Assembly (NCBI RefSeq): GCF_016907355.1
Contig: NZ_JAFBBW010000001.1
Location: 3,596,001 to 3,660,000, forward strand
Length of the DNA stretch: 64,000 nt
Direction: 5' to 3'
Source of the DNA: Agromyces aurantiacus
GTDB taxonomy: Bacteria; Actinomycetota; Actinomycetes; Actinomycetales; Microbacteriaceae
Position 1 is the stretch's first letter. Each line of letters opens with the position of its first letter. Shown here piece by piece: positions 34,761 to 43,821 of the stretch. Made by a program: the position numbers and the translations under genes. The notes beneath the pieces were generated by a model. It searched no databases. It was not told the DNA's origin and saw only the letters and a program-made list of their open reading frames with translations.

Positions 34761-36395
34761 GTGGGTGCCACGGAGTCGCCGTCAGCGACCGGGTGGGATC
34801 ATGTGGTCGTGGCGCTCTCGGCTGCGCGCGTCGGCGTGGCCCGGGCCGCACTCGCGGTCACGGGCGTGCTGCTCGCGCTCGCGACCGCGTGGATCGCCTG
34901 GGACGCCCGGAACGTGCCCGTGCTCGTGCTCGACCTCGTCGTCGGGCTCGCCTACGTCGGGCTCGCCGCCGCCGCGGTGCCGGTGAGCCGCCCGGCGGTG
35001 CTGCTCGCCGGGGCGGTCGCCGTGAGCTGGTTCGCCGGGACGGCGTGGACCGCGGCCGTCTTCTGGCACCGCGGCGCGATCACGTGGCTGCTGCTGGCGT
35101 TCCCGCTGCTGCTGCCGGGCACGCGCCTGGAGGGGATCGTCGCCGCCGGCGCGCTCGCCGTCTCGGTCATGCCGTTCGTATGGGCCGACCCGGTCGCGAG
35201 CGTCGCGATCGCCTCCGTGCTCGCCGCTGCCGGGGCGTGGTCGGCCGCGGGGGCCCGCCGGCGCAGCCGAGCCGTGCGTGCGCCCCGCCTGGCGCTGGTG
35301 GGCTTCGCCGCCGTCATCCTCGTCGGCGGCCTGCTCGAGATCGGGGGCGTCTCGGGCGCCGAGCTGCCGTACTTCGTCGCCTACGAGGTGACCGTCGGCG
35401 CGATCGCCCTGACGCTGGGCACCGCGCTTCCGCGTCGGACCGCGTCATCCGTCGCCGACCTCGTGATCGACCTCGACGGCGCCGGGACGGCCTCGATGCG
35501 CCAGCGCCTTTCCCGCGCGCTGGCCGAGCACGGCGTGAGGATCGCGTACTGGGATGACGCGACCCGCACGTACCGCGCCGACGACGGCCGCCCGGCCGGC
35601 CCGTCGCCGTCCCCGGACCGCGCCATGACGCCCCTCACCCGAGGCGGACGCCCGGTCGCGCTCCTCGAGCGCGACCCGGGCGCAGGGACGTCGGCCGAGC
35701 TCGTCGACGCGGTCGGCGCGGCCTCCGCCGCCGTGGACGAGCACGACCGGCTCACCACCGAGATCCGCGCGCGTGTGACCGAGGTCGAGGACACCCGCCG
35801 CCGCCTCGCGCGTGCCGCCGACCTCGAACGACGCGACCTGCGGGACCGGCTCACGCGCACCGTCGAACAGCCCCTCGAAGAGCTCATCTCGACCGTGCGC
35901 GAGGCGGCGTCGACGCCCGAGGGCGCGGCGCTCTCGCGCACCGAGGCGATCCTCGAGCGCGCCCTCGCCGAACTGGCCGACGCCGCGCAGGGCATCAGGC
36001 CCGCCGAGCTCGCCCTCGGCCTCGGCCCGGCCCTCGAGGTCCTCGCCGCACGCAGTCCGCTGGAGGTCGACCTCTCGCCCGGGTCGGGCACCCGCTCCCC
36101 GCCGGAGGTCGAGGCGGCGATGTACGCCGCGGTCTCCGAAGCCCTGCAGAACGCGGCGAAGCACGCCGGCGCCGAGCGCGTGCGCATCGACATCGACGAC
36201 GCCGACGCCGACGCCGACGGCCCGCTCACGATCCGGATCGTCGACACGGGCTCGGGCGGGGCGGACCTCGCGCGAGGGCACGGACTGCGCAGCCTCGTCG
36301 ACCGCGTGCGATCCGTGGGCGGCGACGTCCGCATCGACTCGCCGCCCGGCGGGGGCACGGTCGTCGAACTCGCCTACCGGCGGGGGCGCGCATGA
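34761..36395 (+). CDS. Sensor histidine kinase homologue lacking the phospho-acceptor His
   Basis: 544 aa. Six or so membrane helices fill residues 25-220. A linker, a coiled segment and a HisKA_3-type helix follow, reading DLERRDLRDRL: Arg361 stands where the family has His (usual form ERxxLHDxx). The ATPase domain is intact: N-box SEALQNAAKHAG (459-470, Asn464), G1 box DTGSGG (495-500), and GHGLRSLVDRV. It can probably bind ATP but cannot phosphorylate itself. The start may instead be the GTG near 34803, which has GGTGGG before it. It overlaps the next kinase gene (ATGA), so the two are made together. Confidence 0.82.
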   Translation: MGATESPSATGWDHVVVALSAARVGVARAALAVTGVLLALATAWIAWDARNVPVLVLDLVVGLAYVGLAAAAVPVSRPAVLLAGAVAVSWFAGTAWTAAVFWHRGAITWLLLAFPLLLPGTRLEGIVAAGALAVSVMPFVWADPVASVAIASVLAAAGAWSAAGARRRSRAVRAPRLALVGFAAVILVGGLLEIGGVSGAELPYFVAYEVTVGAIALTLGTALPRRTASSVADLVIDLDGAGTASMRQRLSRALAEHGVRIAYWDDATRTYRADDGRPAGPSPSPDRAMTPLTRGGRPVALLERDPGAGTSAELVDAVGAASAAVDEHDRLTTEIRARVTEVEDTRRRLARAADLERRDLRDRLTRTVEQPLEELISTVREAASTPEGAALSRTEAILERALAELADAAQGIRPAELALGLGPALEVLAARSPLEVDLSPGSGTRSPPEVEAAMYAAVSEALQNAAKHAGAERVRIDIDDADADADGPLTIRIVDTGSGGADLARGHGLRSLVDRVRSVGGDVRIDSPPGGGTVVELAYRRGRA

Positions 36396-38110
36396 TCGCC
36401 GTCAGGTGGATCGTGCTCGCCGTGGCCGCGGCATCGGTGCTGCTCGCGCTCGACCGGCTCGCCGACCCTCGCGTCGTCGCGCTCGCGGTCGTCGACCCCG
36501 TCGCGACGACCGTCGCCGCCCTCGCCCTCCTCGCGGGCGCCGCTGCGATCATGCTGACCGAGACCGGAGGTGCCGCCGGCATCCTGCTGGCGTCGGCGGC
36601 TGTGGCCTGGACCGCGCCGATCGTCGAGGGCCATCAGGGCCTGCCCGACCCACTGCGTTCCGCGGCGGCCGTCGCCGGTGCGCTGCTCGTCCCGGTGCTC
36701 GCCGCCACGGCGATCCGCCTCGGCGCCGGCCCGCCACCGGGGCGCGCGGCGCGGCGGATGTCCCAGTGGGTGCTCGGCACGGCGTTCGTGCTCGTCGGGG
36801 CGATCATGCTCATCCGCGACCCGCTCGTCGACCCGGACTGCTGGGCGAACTGCAACGCCGGCTCGTTCGTGCTCGTCTCGCTTCCCGCTGCCGCGCGCGT
36901 GCTCGAGCTGGTGTTCGCGGGGTACCTCGTCGTCGCGTCGCTCATCGCCGCCTGGGTCGTCGGAGCCGGCGTGCGGCGCTCTGCCGGAACGGGACGACTC
37001 GACGCGCGCCTCGCGGCGAGCGTCGCCGCGGCCCTCGCGACGGTGAGCGCCACGGTGCTCGCCCTCGTGATGGCCGCCGCTCCACCGTACGGTGGCGCCG
37101 CGCTCGTCCACCGCCTGCCCGTCCTCATCACCGCGACCCTGCTCGTGCTGCTCGGCGCGGCCGTCGCCACCGCCGCCGTCGGCGAGCGCCGCCGCGCGAC
37201 CGCGCTCGCCCGCTTCGCCGACGACCTGCGCCGCACGCCGCAGCCGGGCGGTCTCGAGACGGGCCTGCGCGAGGTGCTGCACGACCCGGGTCTGCGCGTG
37301 CTCTTCCCCGCCGGGCCGGACGGACGCTTCGTCGATGCGGCCGGCCGCGCGACGCCGCCGCCGGCCGAGCCGTCATCCACCACCGAGCTGCGGCGGGACG
37401 GCGCGGCGATCGCGGTGCTCGAGCACGCGGCTCCCGTCTCGTCCGCCGGCGACCTGGAGCTCCGGATCGGACCGGCGGCGAGGCTCGCCGTCGACAACGA
37501 GCGCATGCGCGCGCTCGTGCTCGCCGAGCTCGAGGAGTTGCGCGCCTCGCGGGCGCGCATCGTCGAGACGGGCGATGCCGCGCGGCGGGCCATCGAACGC
37601 GACCTGCACGACCGCGCCCAGCAGAGCCTGCTCGCCGCGCTGTTCGAGCTCGGCCTGGTGCGGGCGCGGGCGGCCGAGCAGGGCGATGCACCGCTCGAAC
37701 GGCGCGCCGCCGAACTCCTGGCCCGAGTCGACGGCCTCATCGCCGACCTCCGCCGGCTCGCGCACGGCGTGTTCCCGGCCGTGCTCGACGACGCGGGCCT
37801 CGAGGCGGCGCTCGAGGACCTCGCGGAGTCGAGCACGGTGCCCCTCGAGATCCGCTGGGGCCTCGCCGGGCGGCTCCCGGCCCCCGTCGAACGCGCGGCC
37901 TACGCCGTCGTGCGTCGCGTGACCGAGTGCGTCGACGGGTCGGACCGGGCCGTCGAGGTCGCGCTCGGACGCGTGGGGGACGACGCGAGGCTCGCCATCC
38001 GCCCCGTCGTTCGATGCGACCTGGCGGGCGTGCGCGACCGAGTCGGGGCGATCGGCGGCTCCATGCTGGTCTCGGAGGATCGGATCGAGGTGGTGATCCC
38101 ATGCGGGTGA
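36392..38110 (+). CDS. Sensor histidine kinase homologue with phospho-acceptor His but degenerate ATPase
   Basis: 572 aa. About eight membrane helices occupy residues 1-265, including the loop DPDCWANCNAGSF. The dimerisation helix IERDLHDRAQQSLLAALFELG has the expected His406, and LRRLAHGVFPAVLDDAGLEAAL follows. The ATPase region (about 470-572) has lost its boxes: the N-box position reads RRVTECVDGSDRAV and the G1 position reads LAIRPVVRCDLAG, with no D-x-G-x-G. So it offers a phosphorylation site but should not bind ATP well, the mirror image of its partner at 34761. Its stop overlaps the response regulator start by ten bases. Confidence 0.82.
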   Translation: MIAVRWIVLAVAAASVLLALDRLADPRVVALAVVDPVATTVAALALLAGAAAIMLTETGGAAGILLASAAVAWTAPIVEGHQGLPDPLRSAAAVAGALLVPVLAATAIRLGAGPPPGRAARRMSQWVLGTAFVLVGAIMLIRDPLVDPDCWANCNAGSFVLVSLPAAARVLELVFAGYLVVASLIAAWVVGAGVRRSAGTGRLDARLAASVAAALATVSATVLALVMAAAPPYGGAALVHRLPVLITATLLVLLGAAVATAAVGERRRATALARFADDLRRTPQPGGLETGLREVLHDPGLRVLFPAGPDGRFVDAAGRATPPPAEPSSTTELRRDGAAIAVLEHAAPVSSAGDLELRIGPAARLAVDNERMRALVLAELEELRASRARIVETGDAARRAIERDLHDRAQQSLLAALFELGLVRARAAEQGDAPLERRAAELLARVDGLIADLRRLAHGVFPAVLDDAGLEAALEDLAESSTVPLEIRWGLAGRLPAPVERAAYAVVRRVTECVDGSDRAVEVALGRVGDDARLAIRPVVRCDLAGVRDRVGAIGGSMLVSEDRIEVVIPCG

Positions 38111-38766
38111 TCGTGGTCGACGACGCGCTGCTCACCAGGGAGGGCCTGGTTCGGCTGCTGCGCGAGGCCGGCGTGGACGTCATCGCCGAACGGCCCGACC
38201 CGGCCGGGCTGGTGCCGCTGGTCGCGGCCGAGCAGCCCGACGTCGTCGTGCTCGACATCAAGATGCCGCCGACGTGGACCGACGAGGGCCTCGTCGCGGC
38301 CTCGGAGGTGAAGGCGGCGGTGCCCGGCGTCGCGGTGCTCGTGCTGTCGCAGTACCTCGAGACGGCGTACGCGATGCGCCTCGTCGAGGAGTTCCCCGAG
38401 CGCACGGGCTACCTGCTCAAGGACCGCCTCTCCGACATCATGGTGCTCGTCGACGCGCTCCAGCGGCTCACCGCGGGCGAGACGGTGATCGATCCGACGA
38501 TCGTCAACCGGCTCCTCTCGCGACGTCGGCGGGCCGATCCGCTGGCCGCCCTGACCAATCGGGAGCGCGAGGTGCTCGGCCTGCTGGCCGAGGGACTCTC
38601 CAACCGCGCGATCGGCGACCGGTTGTTCATCACCGAGCGAACCGTCGAGACGCACGTGACCAACCTGTTCACCAAGCTCGGGCTCGGCGACGATGAGACC
38701 ACGCATCGCCGCGTGCTCGCCGTGCTCACCTTCCTGCGGCGCGGTGACGCGGCGAGCGCGCCGTAG
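38101..38766 (+). CDS. NarL/LuxR-type response regulator
   Basis: 221 aa. The receiver domain has the acidic pair DD (7-8), the phospho-acceptor Asp52 in VVVLDIKMPP and a conserved Lys in GYLLKDR. The C-terminal LuxR helix-turn-helix reads LTNREREVLGLLAEGLSNRAIGDRLFITERTVETHV. It ends the kinase-kinase-regulator operon and is translationally coupled to it. It probably receives the phosphate from His406 of the second kinase and controls the flanking lipoprotein genes (inference). Confidence 0.93.
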   Translation: MRVIVVDDALLTREGLVRLLREAGVDVIAERPDPAGLVPLVAAEQPDVVVLDIKMPPTWTDEGLVAASEVKAAVPGVAVLVLSQYLETAYAMRLVEEFPERTGYLLKDRLSDIMVLVDALQRLTAGETVIDPTIVNRLLSRRRRADPLAALTNREREVLGLLAEGLSNRAIGDRLFITERTVETHVTNLFTKLGLGDDETTHRRVLAVLTFLRRGDAASAP

Positions 38767-38903
38767 CCTCCGCGAACGTCCGGCGCTGCCGGCACTCGTC
38801 CTCCACAGGGATGTGGCGGGCGGATTTCTCCACATCGATAGTGCTGATCAGGCCGCATTTTCTCCCGGGCAGGAGTGTCGGTGGGTCCGTGCAGGATGGA
38901 GAC

Positions 38904-40298
38904 ATGGAAGAGCCCCTGCACCCCCTCGAGCGAGACCTCGAGGTGCTGCGTGCGGCGTGGGCCGAGGCGATGCCGGCATTCGGGGCGATCAGCGGGGCGG
39001 CGCAGTTCGAAGTCGAGCAGATGAGCGACGCGGGTCTGGTCCAGGTGATCGATGCGATCGCCGCGGTGCGACGCGATGCCGAGGTGCTCCTCGCTCGGAT
39101 CGCTGCCGAGGTGTCGAAGCGCTCCAACCGCGCGGCGCGCGAATCGAGCCTTGCCCGAGTGCACGGCTTCGCCAACCCCGTCCGGCTCGTGGCGGCGTCG
39201 ACCGGCGCCTCGCGAAGCGACGCCGCGAGGCTGATCGCCGTCGGAACCGCGACCGCGGAGCGGCAGTCGTTCGGCGGCGAGCGGCTGCCGTCGAGGCATC
39301 CGCACGTCGCCGCGGCGCTCGACGAGGGGCGAGTCGGCGTCGATGCGGCATCCGCGATCACCTCGATGCTCGACCGGGTGCGACGTCGCGCCGATCCGGC
39401 GCTGGCCGAGGCGACCGAGGCGGCGCTCGTCGATCTCGCCGCGAGGGTGCCGCTCGAGCTGCTCATGCGCGGCATCCGCGAAGCCGAGGCACGGCTCGAC
39501 CGCGATGGAGTCGAGCCGCGCGAAGAGGAACTGCGGATGGGTCGGTCGCTCACGATGCGCGAAGACGCCGCGGGCATGCTGCACGTCCACGCGCGGCTCG
39601 ATCCCGAGAGCGCCGCGCCGGTCAAGGCCGCGATCGAGGCGCTGGTGACCGATGTGCTTCGTCGCCGCGCACCGGGCGAGGTCGATGTGGCCGGTCCGGT
39701 CGTCGAGGATGACCGCTCGATCCCGCAGATCCAGGCCGACTCGCTCGCTGCGATCGCGCGGCACGCACTGGGCTGCGCCGAGACGCTCGCGCCACTCGCG
39801 AAGGCGACGGTCGTCGTGCGCGTGGAGTACGAGACCCTCGTTGAAGGACTGGGTCACGCCCGCATCGACGGCATCGCCCAGCCGATCTCGGCGGCAACTG
39901 CGCGGCGCATGTCCGCTGAGGCGCAGATCATCCCCGCGGTGCTCGGCGGCGAAAGCGTGCCGCTCGACCTCGGGCGATCGGCTCGCCTCTTCAGCAGGTC
40001 GCAACGACTCGCGCTCGCCGAGCGCGACGGCGGCTGCGCATCATGCGGCCAAGACATCGCCTACGTCGACGCCCACCACATCAGTTGGTGGGAACGCGAC
40101 GCGGGCCCGACCGACCTGAGCAACGGCGTCATGCTGTGCACCTTCTGCCACCATCGCATCCATCGTGAAGGATGGGGCATCCGAGCGAGCCGAACCGAGG
40201 TGTGGTTCATCCCACCGCCCCACGTGGATGTCGCGCAGACCCCGCGTCTCGGCGGTCGAGCGCGCTTCACACCACCACCGATCGCGGCGGCCGCGTGA
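38904..40298 (+). CDS. DUF222/HNH endonuclease-like protein
   Basis: 464 aa from an ATG behind AGGATGGAG. The N-terminal DUF222 region (about 20-330) is followed by an HNH motif: CASCGQDIAYVDAHHISWW, then MLCTFCHHRIHREGW, with two Cys pairs for zinc. Such proteins occur in many copies in Microbacteriaceae and related actinobacteria, often with little known role. The gene stands alone. Its copies are frequent substrates for recombination, which is worth remembering when judging synteny. Confidence 0.88.
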   Translation: MEEPLHPLERDLEVLRAAWAEAMPAFGAISGAAQFEVEQMSDAGLVQVIDAIAAVRRDAEVLLARIAAEVSKRSNRAARESSLARVHGFANPVRLVAASTGASRSDAARLIAVGTATAERQSFGGERLPSRHPHVAAALDEGRVGVDAASAITSMLDRVRRRADPALAEATEAALVDLAARVPLELLMRGIREAEARLDRDGVEPREEELRMGRSLTMREDAAGMLHVHARLDPESAAPVKAAIEALVTDVLRRRAPGEVDVAGPVVEDDRSIPQIQADSLAAIARHALGCAETLAPLAKATVVVRVEYETLVEGLGHARIDGIAQPISAATARRMSAEAQIIPAVLGGESVPLDLGRSARLFSRSQRLALAERDGGCASCGQDIAYVDAHHISWWERDAGPTDLSNGVMLCTFCHHRIHREGWGIRASRTEVWFIPPPHVDVAQTPRLGGRARFTPPPIAAAA

Positions 40299-40338
40299 GC
40301 ACGCCCGCGCCGCCGCGCATCCGCCCTACGCTGGCGGC

Positions 40339-40773
40339 ATGACCGAGACGACTGCAGCGACGCGCGCCCGCATCCGGTGGGGCTGGTTCATCGGATGCAT
40401 CGTGCTCGGCCTCGCGAGCATCCTGGTCGGGCTGCTCGTGGCGCCGGCGGCCGACCAGGCGGCCTATCTCGCCGGCGTCCTCGGCGCGGTCGGCACCACG
40501 CTGCTGCTCGTCGGCGTCGTCGTGCTGCTCGAGCGACGGATCGTCGACACCGCCGTGCGCGCGGTGCGCGACGCCGCCGAGGAGGCACGGGTGCGGGCCG
40601 ACGAATCGGTGCGCCGGCAGGTCCGCGACCTCGAGGACCGGTTGGCCGACCTCTGGGCCGGAACGGCGACGCCCGACGATGTGAGGCGCAACGAGGAGCA
40701 GACGCGTCGCATGACCGACGAGTTCACCAAGCGGGTCGCCGACGAGTACGGCGCCGAGGATGCGGCGCCATAG
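40339..40773 (+). CDS. Small membrane protein with cytoplasmic coiled coil
   Basis: 144 aa. Two predicted membrane spans (IRWGWFIGCIVLGLASILVGLLV and a second around AGVLGAVGTTLLLVGVVVLL) are followed by a charged helix (RRIVDTAVRAVRDAAEEARVRADESVRRQVRDLEDRLADLW). No enzyme motif. No family recognised. Codon use is typical of the chromosome. Confidence 0.65.
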   Translation: MTETTAATRARIRWGWFIGCIVLGLASILVGLLVAPAADQAAYLAGVLGAVGTTLLLVGVVVLLERRIVDTAVRAVRDAAEEARVRADESVRRQVRDLEDRLADLWAGTATPDDVRRNEEQTRRMTDEFTKRVADEYGAEDAAP

Positions 40774-40839
40774 GCGGCCAGGCGGTCAGGCAGCTCGCAC
40801 GGCTCAGACGGCTCGAACGACTCGAACAGCTCAGGCGGA

Positions 40840-41268
40840 TCAGACCGTCCCGGCCGGCGGCCACACCCCGATGATGATGCCCATCACGACGAACGTGACG
40901 AGCTCGTGCGCGATGTTGATGATCGTCAGCGTCGACGGCCGGCCCTCGAAGGCGTCGTGCGTGATGAAACGCGCGGCGGTGAAGCCGGCCCACAGGATCA
41001 GCGCCGTGAACAGCGCCGACATGAAGTACGAACCGCCGTAGAAGTGCCACGAGATCGTCGACGCGCCCGCGAGCACCCACGCCGAGATGAAGCTGACGAG
41101 CAGGGTCACGACGAGCGGGAGCACCGCGTTGCCGCCGCGGTCCATGTCGACGCGCGCGAGCTTCGCCCAGCGCGTGCCGAACACCGGGCGCGCGTACCAG
41201 ATCGCGCCCACGGCCATGCTCGAGAGCGTCGCCAGCAGCACCGCCCAGTAGTTGATCTCGGGGACCAT
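40840..41268 (-). CDS. DUF1761 membrane protein
   Basis: 142 aa with four predicted spans. The N-terminal pattern NYWAVLLATLSSMAVGAIWYARPVFGTRWAKLA, with GxIWY, is the DUF1761 signature. Function unknown. It converges with the small membrane protein gene, leaving 66 bases between stops with no clear hairpin. Confidence 0.85.
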   Translation of the reverse strand: MVPEINYWAVLLATLSSMAVGAIWYARPVFGTRWAKLARVDMDRGGNAVLPLVVTLLVSFISAWVLAGASTISWHFYGGSYFMSALFTALILWAGFTAARFITHDAFEGRPSTLTIINIAHELVTFVVMGIIIGVWPPAGTV

Positions 41269-41480
41269 CTCGCCTCCTCATCGCGGGCCGACCGCGGGTC
41301 GTCGTCTCATCGCTGCGTCATCGCAGTGCGTGTCACCGCCGTGCGTCACCGGATGTCGCTGGGCGCGAGCGTACTCCCGGCGCCGCGCGGGTCTCGGGCA
41401 GCGCGCCGCACTCCGCACTGACGGGTCGCTCGGTACGGGCGTATCCCCGGTTCGTTCTGCCGCGCGCCGCGAGCGCCCGA

Positions 41481-42065
41481 CTACATGCCGTCGAGGCGCT
41501 CGTGCAGCCGCACGCACGTGCGCCAGCTGCGCATCGTCATCCGCTCGAAGATCGGCATCGCCATCAGGCGCTGGATGCGGGTCTTGGTCGCGAGCACCGC
41601 CACGCGCGAGAAGTAGATCGCGCCCGGGCCCGCGGCCACGGCATCGACCCCGTCGCGCAGTTCCGGGAACTCCGACAAGGCCTCCTCCGCCGAGAGCGGG
41701 TGCTTGAGGAAGATGACGTCGCTCCGCAGGTCCGGCGATCCATGCCCGGCGGGCGCGGCGTCGATGGTGGCCGCGAACTCGTCCTTCGAGCGGATGACCA
41801 CGAGCAGTGGGACACCCAACCTCCGCTCGAGCATCGCCTCGACCTCGGTCTCGAGCTCGCGCGGGCCCGCGTCGGCACGGAAGAGCACGTTGCCGCTCTG
41901 CAGGTAGGTGCTGACCTCGTCGTAGTCGGCGTCGCGGAAGGCGTCGATGAGCTCCGCCATCCGGACCGCGTTGCGGCCGCCGACGTTGATGCCCCGCACG
42001 AGCGCGACGCAGGCCGAACCGGTGCCCGCGGATCTCCCCGTCGTCGTTCGAGCACTGGCGCTCAT
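41481..42065 (-). CDS. DUF1697 family protein
   Basis: 194 aa from the ATG at 42065. The signature VALVRGINVGGRNAVRMAELIDAF, then YLQSGNVLF and RSKDEFAATI, is typical of DUF1697. No biochemical role is established. The ORF extends far upstream without a ribosome site, so the shorter start is chosen. The region 41269-41480 before it holds nothing identifiable. Confidence 0.85.
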   Translation of the reverse strand: MSASARTTTGRSAGTGSACVALVRGINVGGRNAVRMAELIDAFRDADYDEVSTYLQSGNVLFRADAGPRELETEVEAMLERRLGVPLLVVIRSKDEFAATIDAAPAGHGSPDLRSDVIFLKHPLSAEEALSEFPELRDGVDAVAAGPGAIYFSRVAVLATKTRIQRLMAMPIFERMTMRSWRTCVRLHERLDGM

Positions 42066-42156
42066 GTGCTCATGGCTACCAGAACGCGCCGGATGCCGCG
42101 ACCGGCAGCGCGTCCCGATCGGCCGGGTGTCGGCGGCCCGGCGTAGCCTCGGGCCC

Positions 42157-43277
42157 ATGACGGCGCCCGAGCCCTTCACCCTCCACGTGCCCGACGAGGT
42201 GCTCGACGACCTGCGCGCCCGGCTCGACCGCACGCGCCTGCTCGACGACTCGCCGCGGACGCCGCCATCAGGCATGAACGCGGCCTACCTGCGCGAGCTC
42301 GTCGATTCCTGGAAGCACTGGGACTGGCGCTCGCGCGAGGCGTGGCTCAACCGGCACCCGCAGTTCACCGCGCAGATCGACGACGCGCGCGTGCACTTCG
42401 CGCACCTCCGCTCCGACCGGCCCGACGTGCCCGCGCTGCTCGTCATGCACGGGTGGCCCCACACGTTCGCGCTCCAGCTCGACCTCGCCGACCAGCTGCC
42501 CGACGTGCACGTGGTCGTCGCGAGCCTGCCGGGGTTCGCGTTCTCGTCGCCGTACGCCGACGGCCCGATGACCGAGCGCCGCCTCGCCGCCTCGCCGCCA
42601 CGATGCACCGCCTCATGACCGAGGTGCTCGGCTACGAGCGCTACGTCACCTACGGCGAGGATGTCACCGCCAACGTCAGTGACCTCATCGCCGCGACCTA
42701 CCCCGACCGCGTCGCCGGCATCGTCGTGACCCACTCGCACTTCCCGACCTACGCCGAGCGAGATGCGCTCACCGACCCCGAGGAGCAGGCGTTCTTCGCG
42801 GCCCTTGCGGAGAAGCACGAGATGGATGGCGCGTACGGCCACGTGCAGTCGACCCGGCCCGACACGCTCGCGGTCGCCCTCAACGATTCCCCCGCTGGGC
42901 TGCTCGCATGGATCACCGAGAAGCTCGTCGAGTGGAGCGACACCCCGCCCGGCGACCCGAAGGCCGTCGAGCGCCGCATCTCGCGCGACCGCGTCCTCAC
43001 CGAGGCGATGATCTACTGGGCCACGCAGACGATCCAGTCGTCGTTCCGGCCGTATCACGAGGGTGCCGACGCGCCCGACCCGATCCCGCCGGTCGACGTG
43101 CCCGCCGCGGTGTGGATCCAGCGGCACGAGGGCACCTACCCCGAGTCGCTCGCCAGGTCGTTCTACCGCGACCTGCGCTGGTTCGACCGCCTCGAGCAGG
43201 GCGGGCACTTCGCCGCCGCTGAGGTGCCCGAGGAACTGGCGGGCCGGATGCGTCGGTTCCTCGCCATGCTCGACTGA
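42157..43277 (+). pseudogene. Epoxide-hydrolase-like alpha/beta hydrolase split by a frameshift
   Basis: The first frame (about 145 codons) has the epoxide hydrolase N-terminal segment (LDDLRARLDRTRLLDD, YLRELVDSWKHWDWR) and the oxyanion motif MHGWPHTF. Near 42585-42605, in the repetitive GCCGCCTCGCCGCCTCGCCG, the protein continues in another frame with TMHRLMTEVLGYERYVTYGEDV and on to the end (RRFLAMLD). The nucleophile Asp is probably in GEDV. A slip in the CGCC-type repeat explains the shift, so either a recent inactivation or an assembly error. If intact it would be about 370 residues, the normal family length. Confidence 0.8.
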
Positions 43278-43410
43278 GACACTCCGCGCCGGACCGAGAC
43301 GACCTCGCGAACATCCTTCGGGCACGATGTCGAGAATCCACGCCCGGCTCCGTCCCAGACGTGAACGCCCCGATCCGACCACAATGGCCGGAGGGCACGA
43401 GGAGGACATG

Positions 43411-43821
43411 ATGGCGAAGTACCTGCTGCTGAAGCACTACCGCGGAGCGCCCGAGGCGGTCAACGACGTCCCGATCGAGCAGTGGACGCCCGAGGAGTTC
43501 GAGGCGCACATGCAGTACATGCGCGACTTCATGAAGCGACTCGAGGGCAGCGGCGAGTTCGTCGACGCCGACGCGCTGGCGCCGAAGGGCGAGTGGGTCC
43601 GGTACGACGGTCCCGGCCGCCCGCCCGTCACCGACGGCCCGTTCGCCGAGACGAAGGACCTGATCGCCGGGTGGATGATCATCGACGTCGACTCGCATGA
43701 GCGCGCGGTCGAGTTGGCCGGCGAGCTGTCGGCCGCGCCCGGCGCGGGCGGCCGCCCGATCCACGAGTGGCTCGAGCTGCGGCCGTTCCTCGCCGACGAG
43801 GCGCCCGCCGTCACGGAGTGA
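43411..43821 (+). CDS. YCII/DGPF-domain protein
   Basis: 136 aa from the ATG five bases past GGAGG; the ATG three bases earlier is nearly as good. It contains the family hallmark VTDGPFAETKDLIAGWMIIDVDS. Proteins of this kind are the conserved neighbours of ECF42-type sigma factors. The gene is coupled to the next one by GTGA. The molecular role of the domain is not settled. Confidence 0.88.
   Translation: MAKYLLLKHYRGAPEAVNDVPIEQWTPEEFEAHMQYMRDFMKRLEGSGEFVDADALAPKGEWVRYDGPGRPPVTDGPFAETKDLIAGWMIIDVDSHERAVELAGELSAAPGAGGRPIHEWLELRPFLADEAPAVTE

Noticed and set aside
31745..35557. 1270-codon open frame on the plus strand
   Set aside because: It is the antisense shadow of two lipoprotein genes plus an out-of-frame part of the kinase gene; no domain and no ribosome site.
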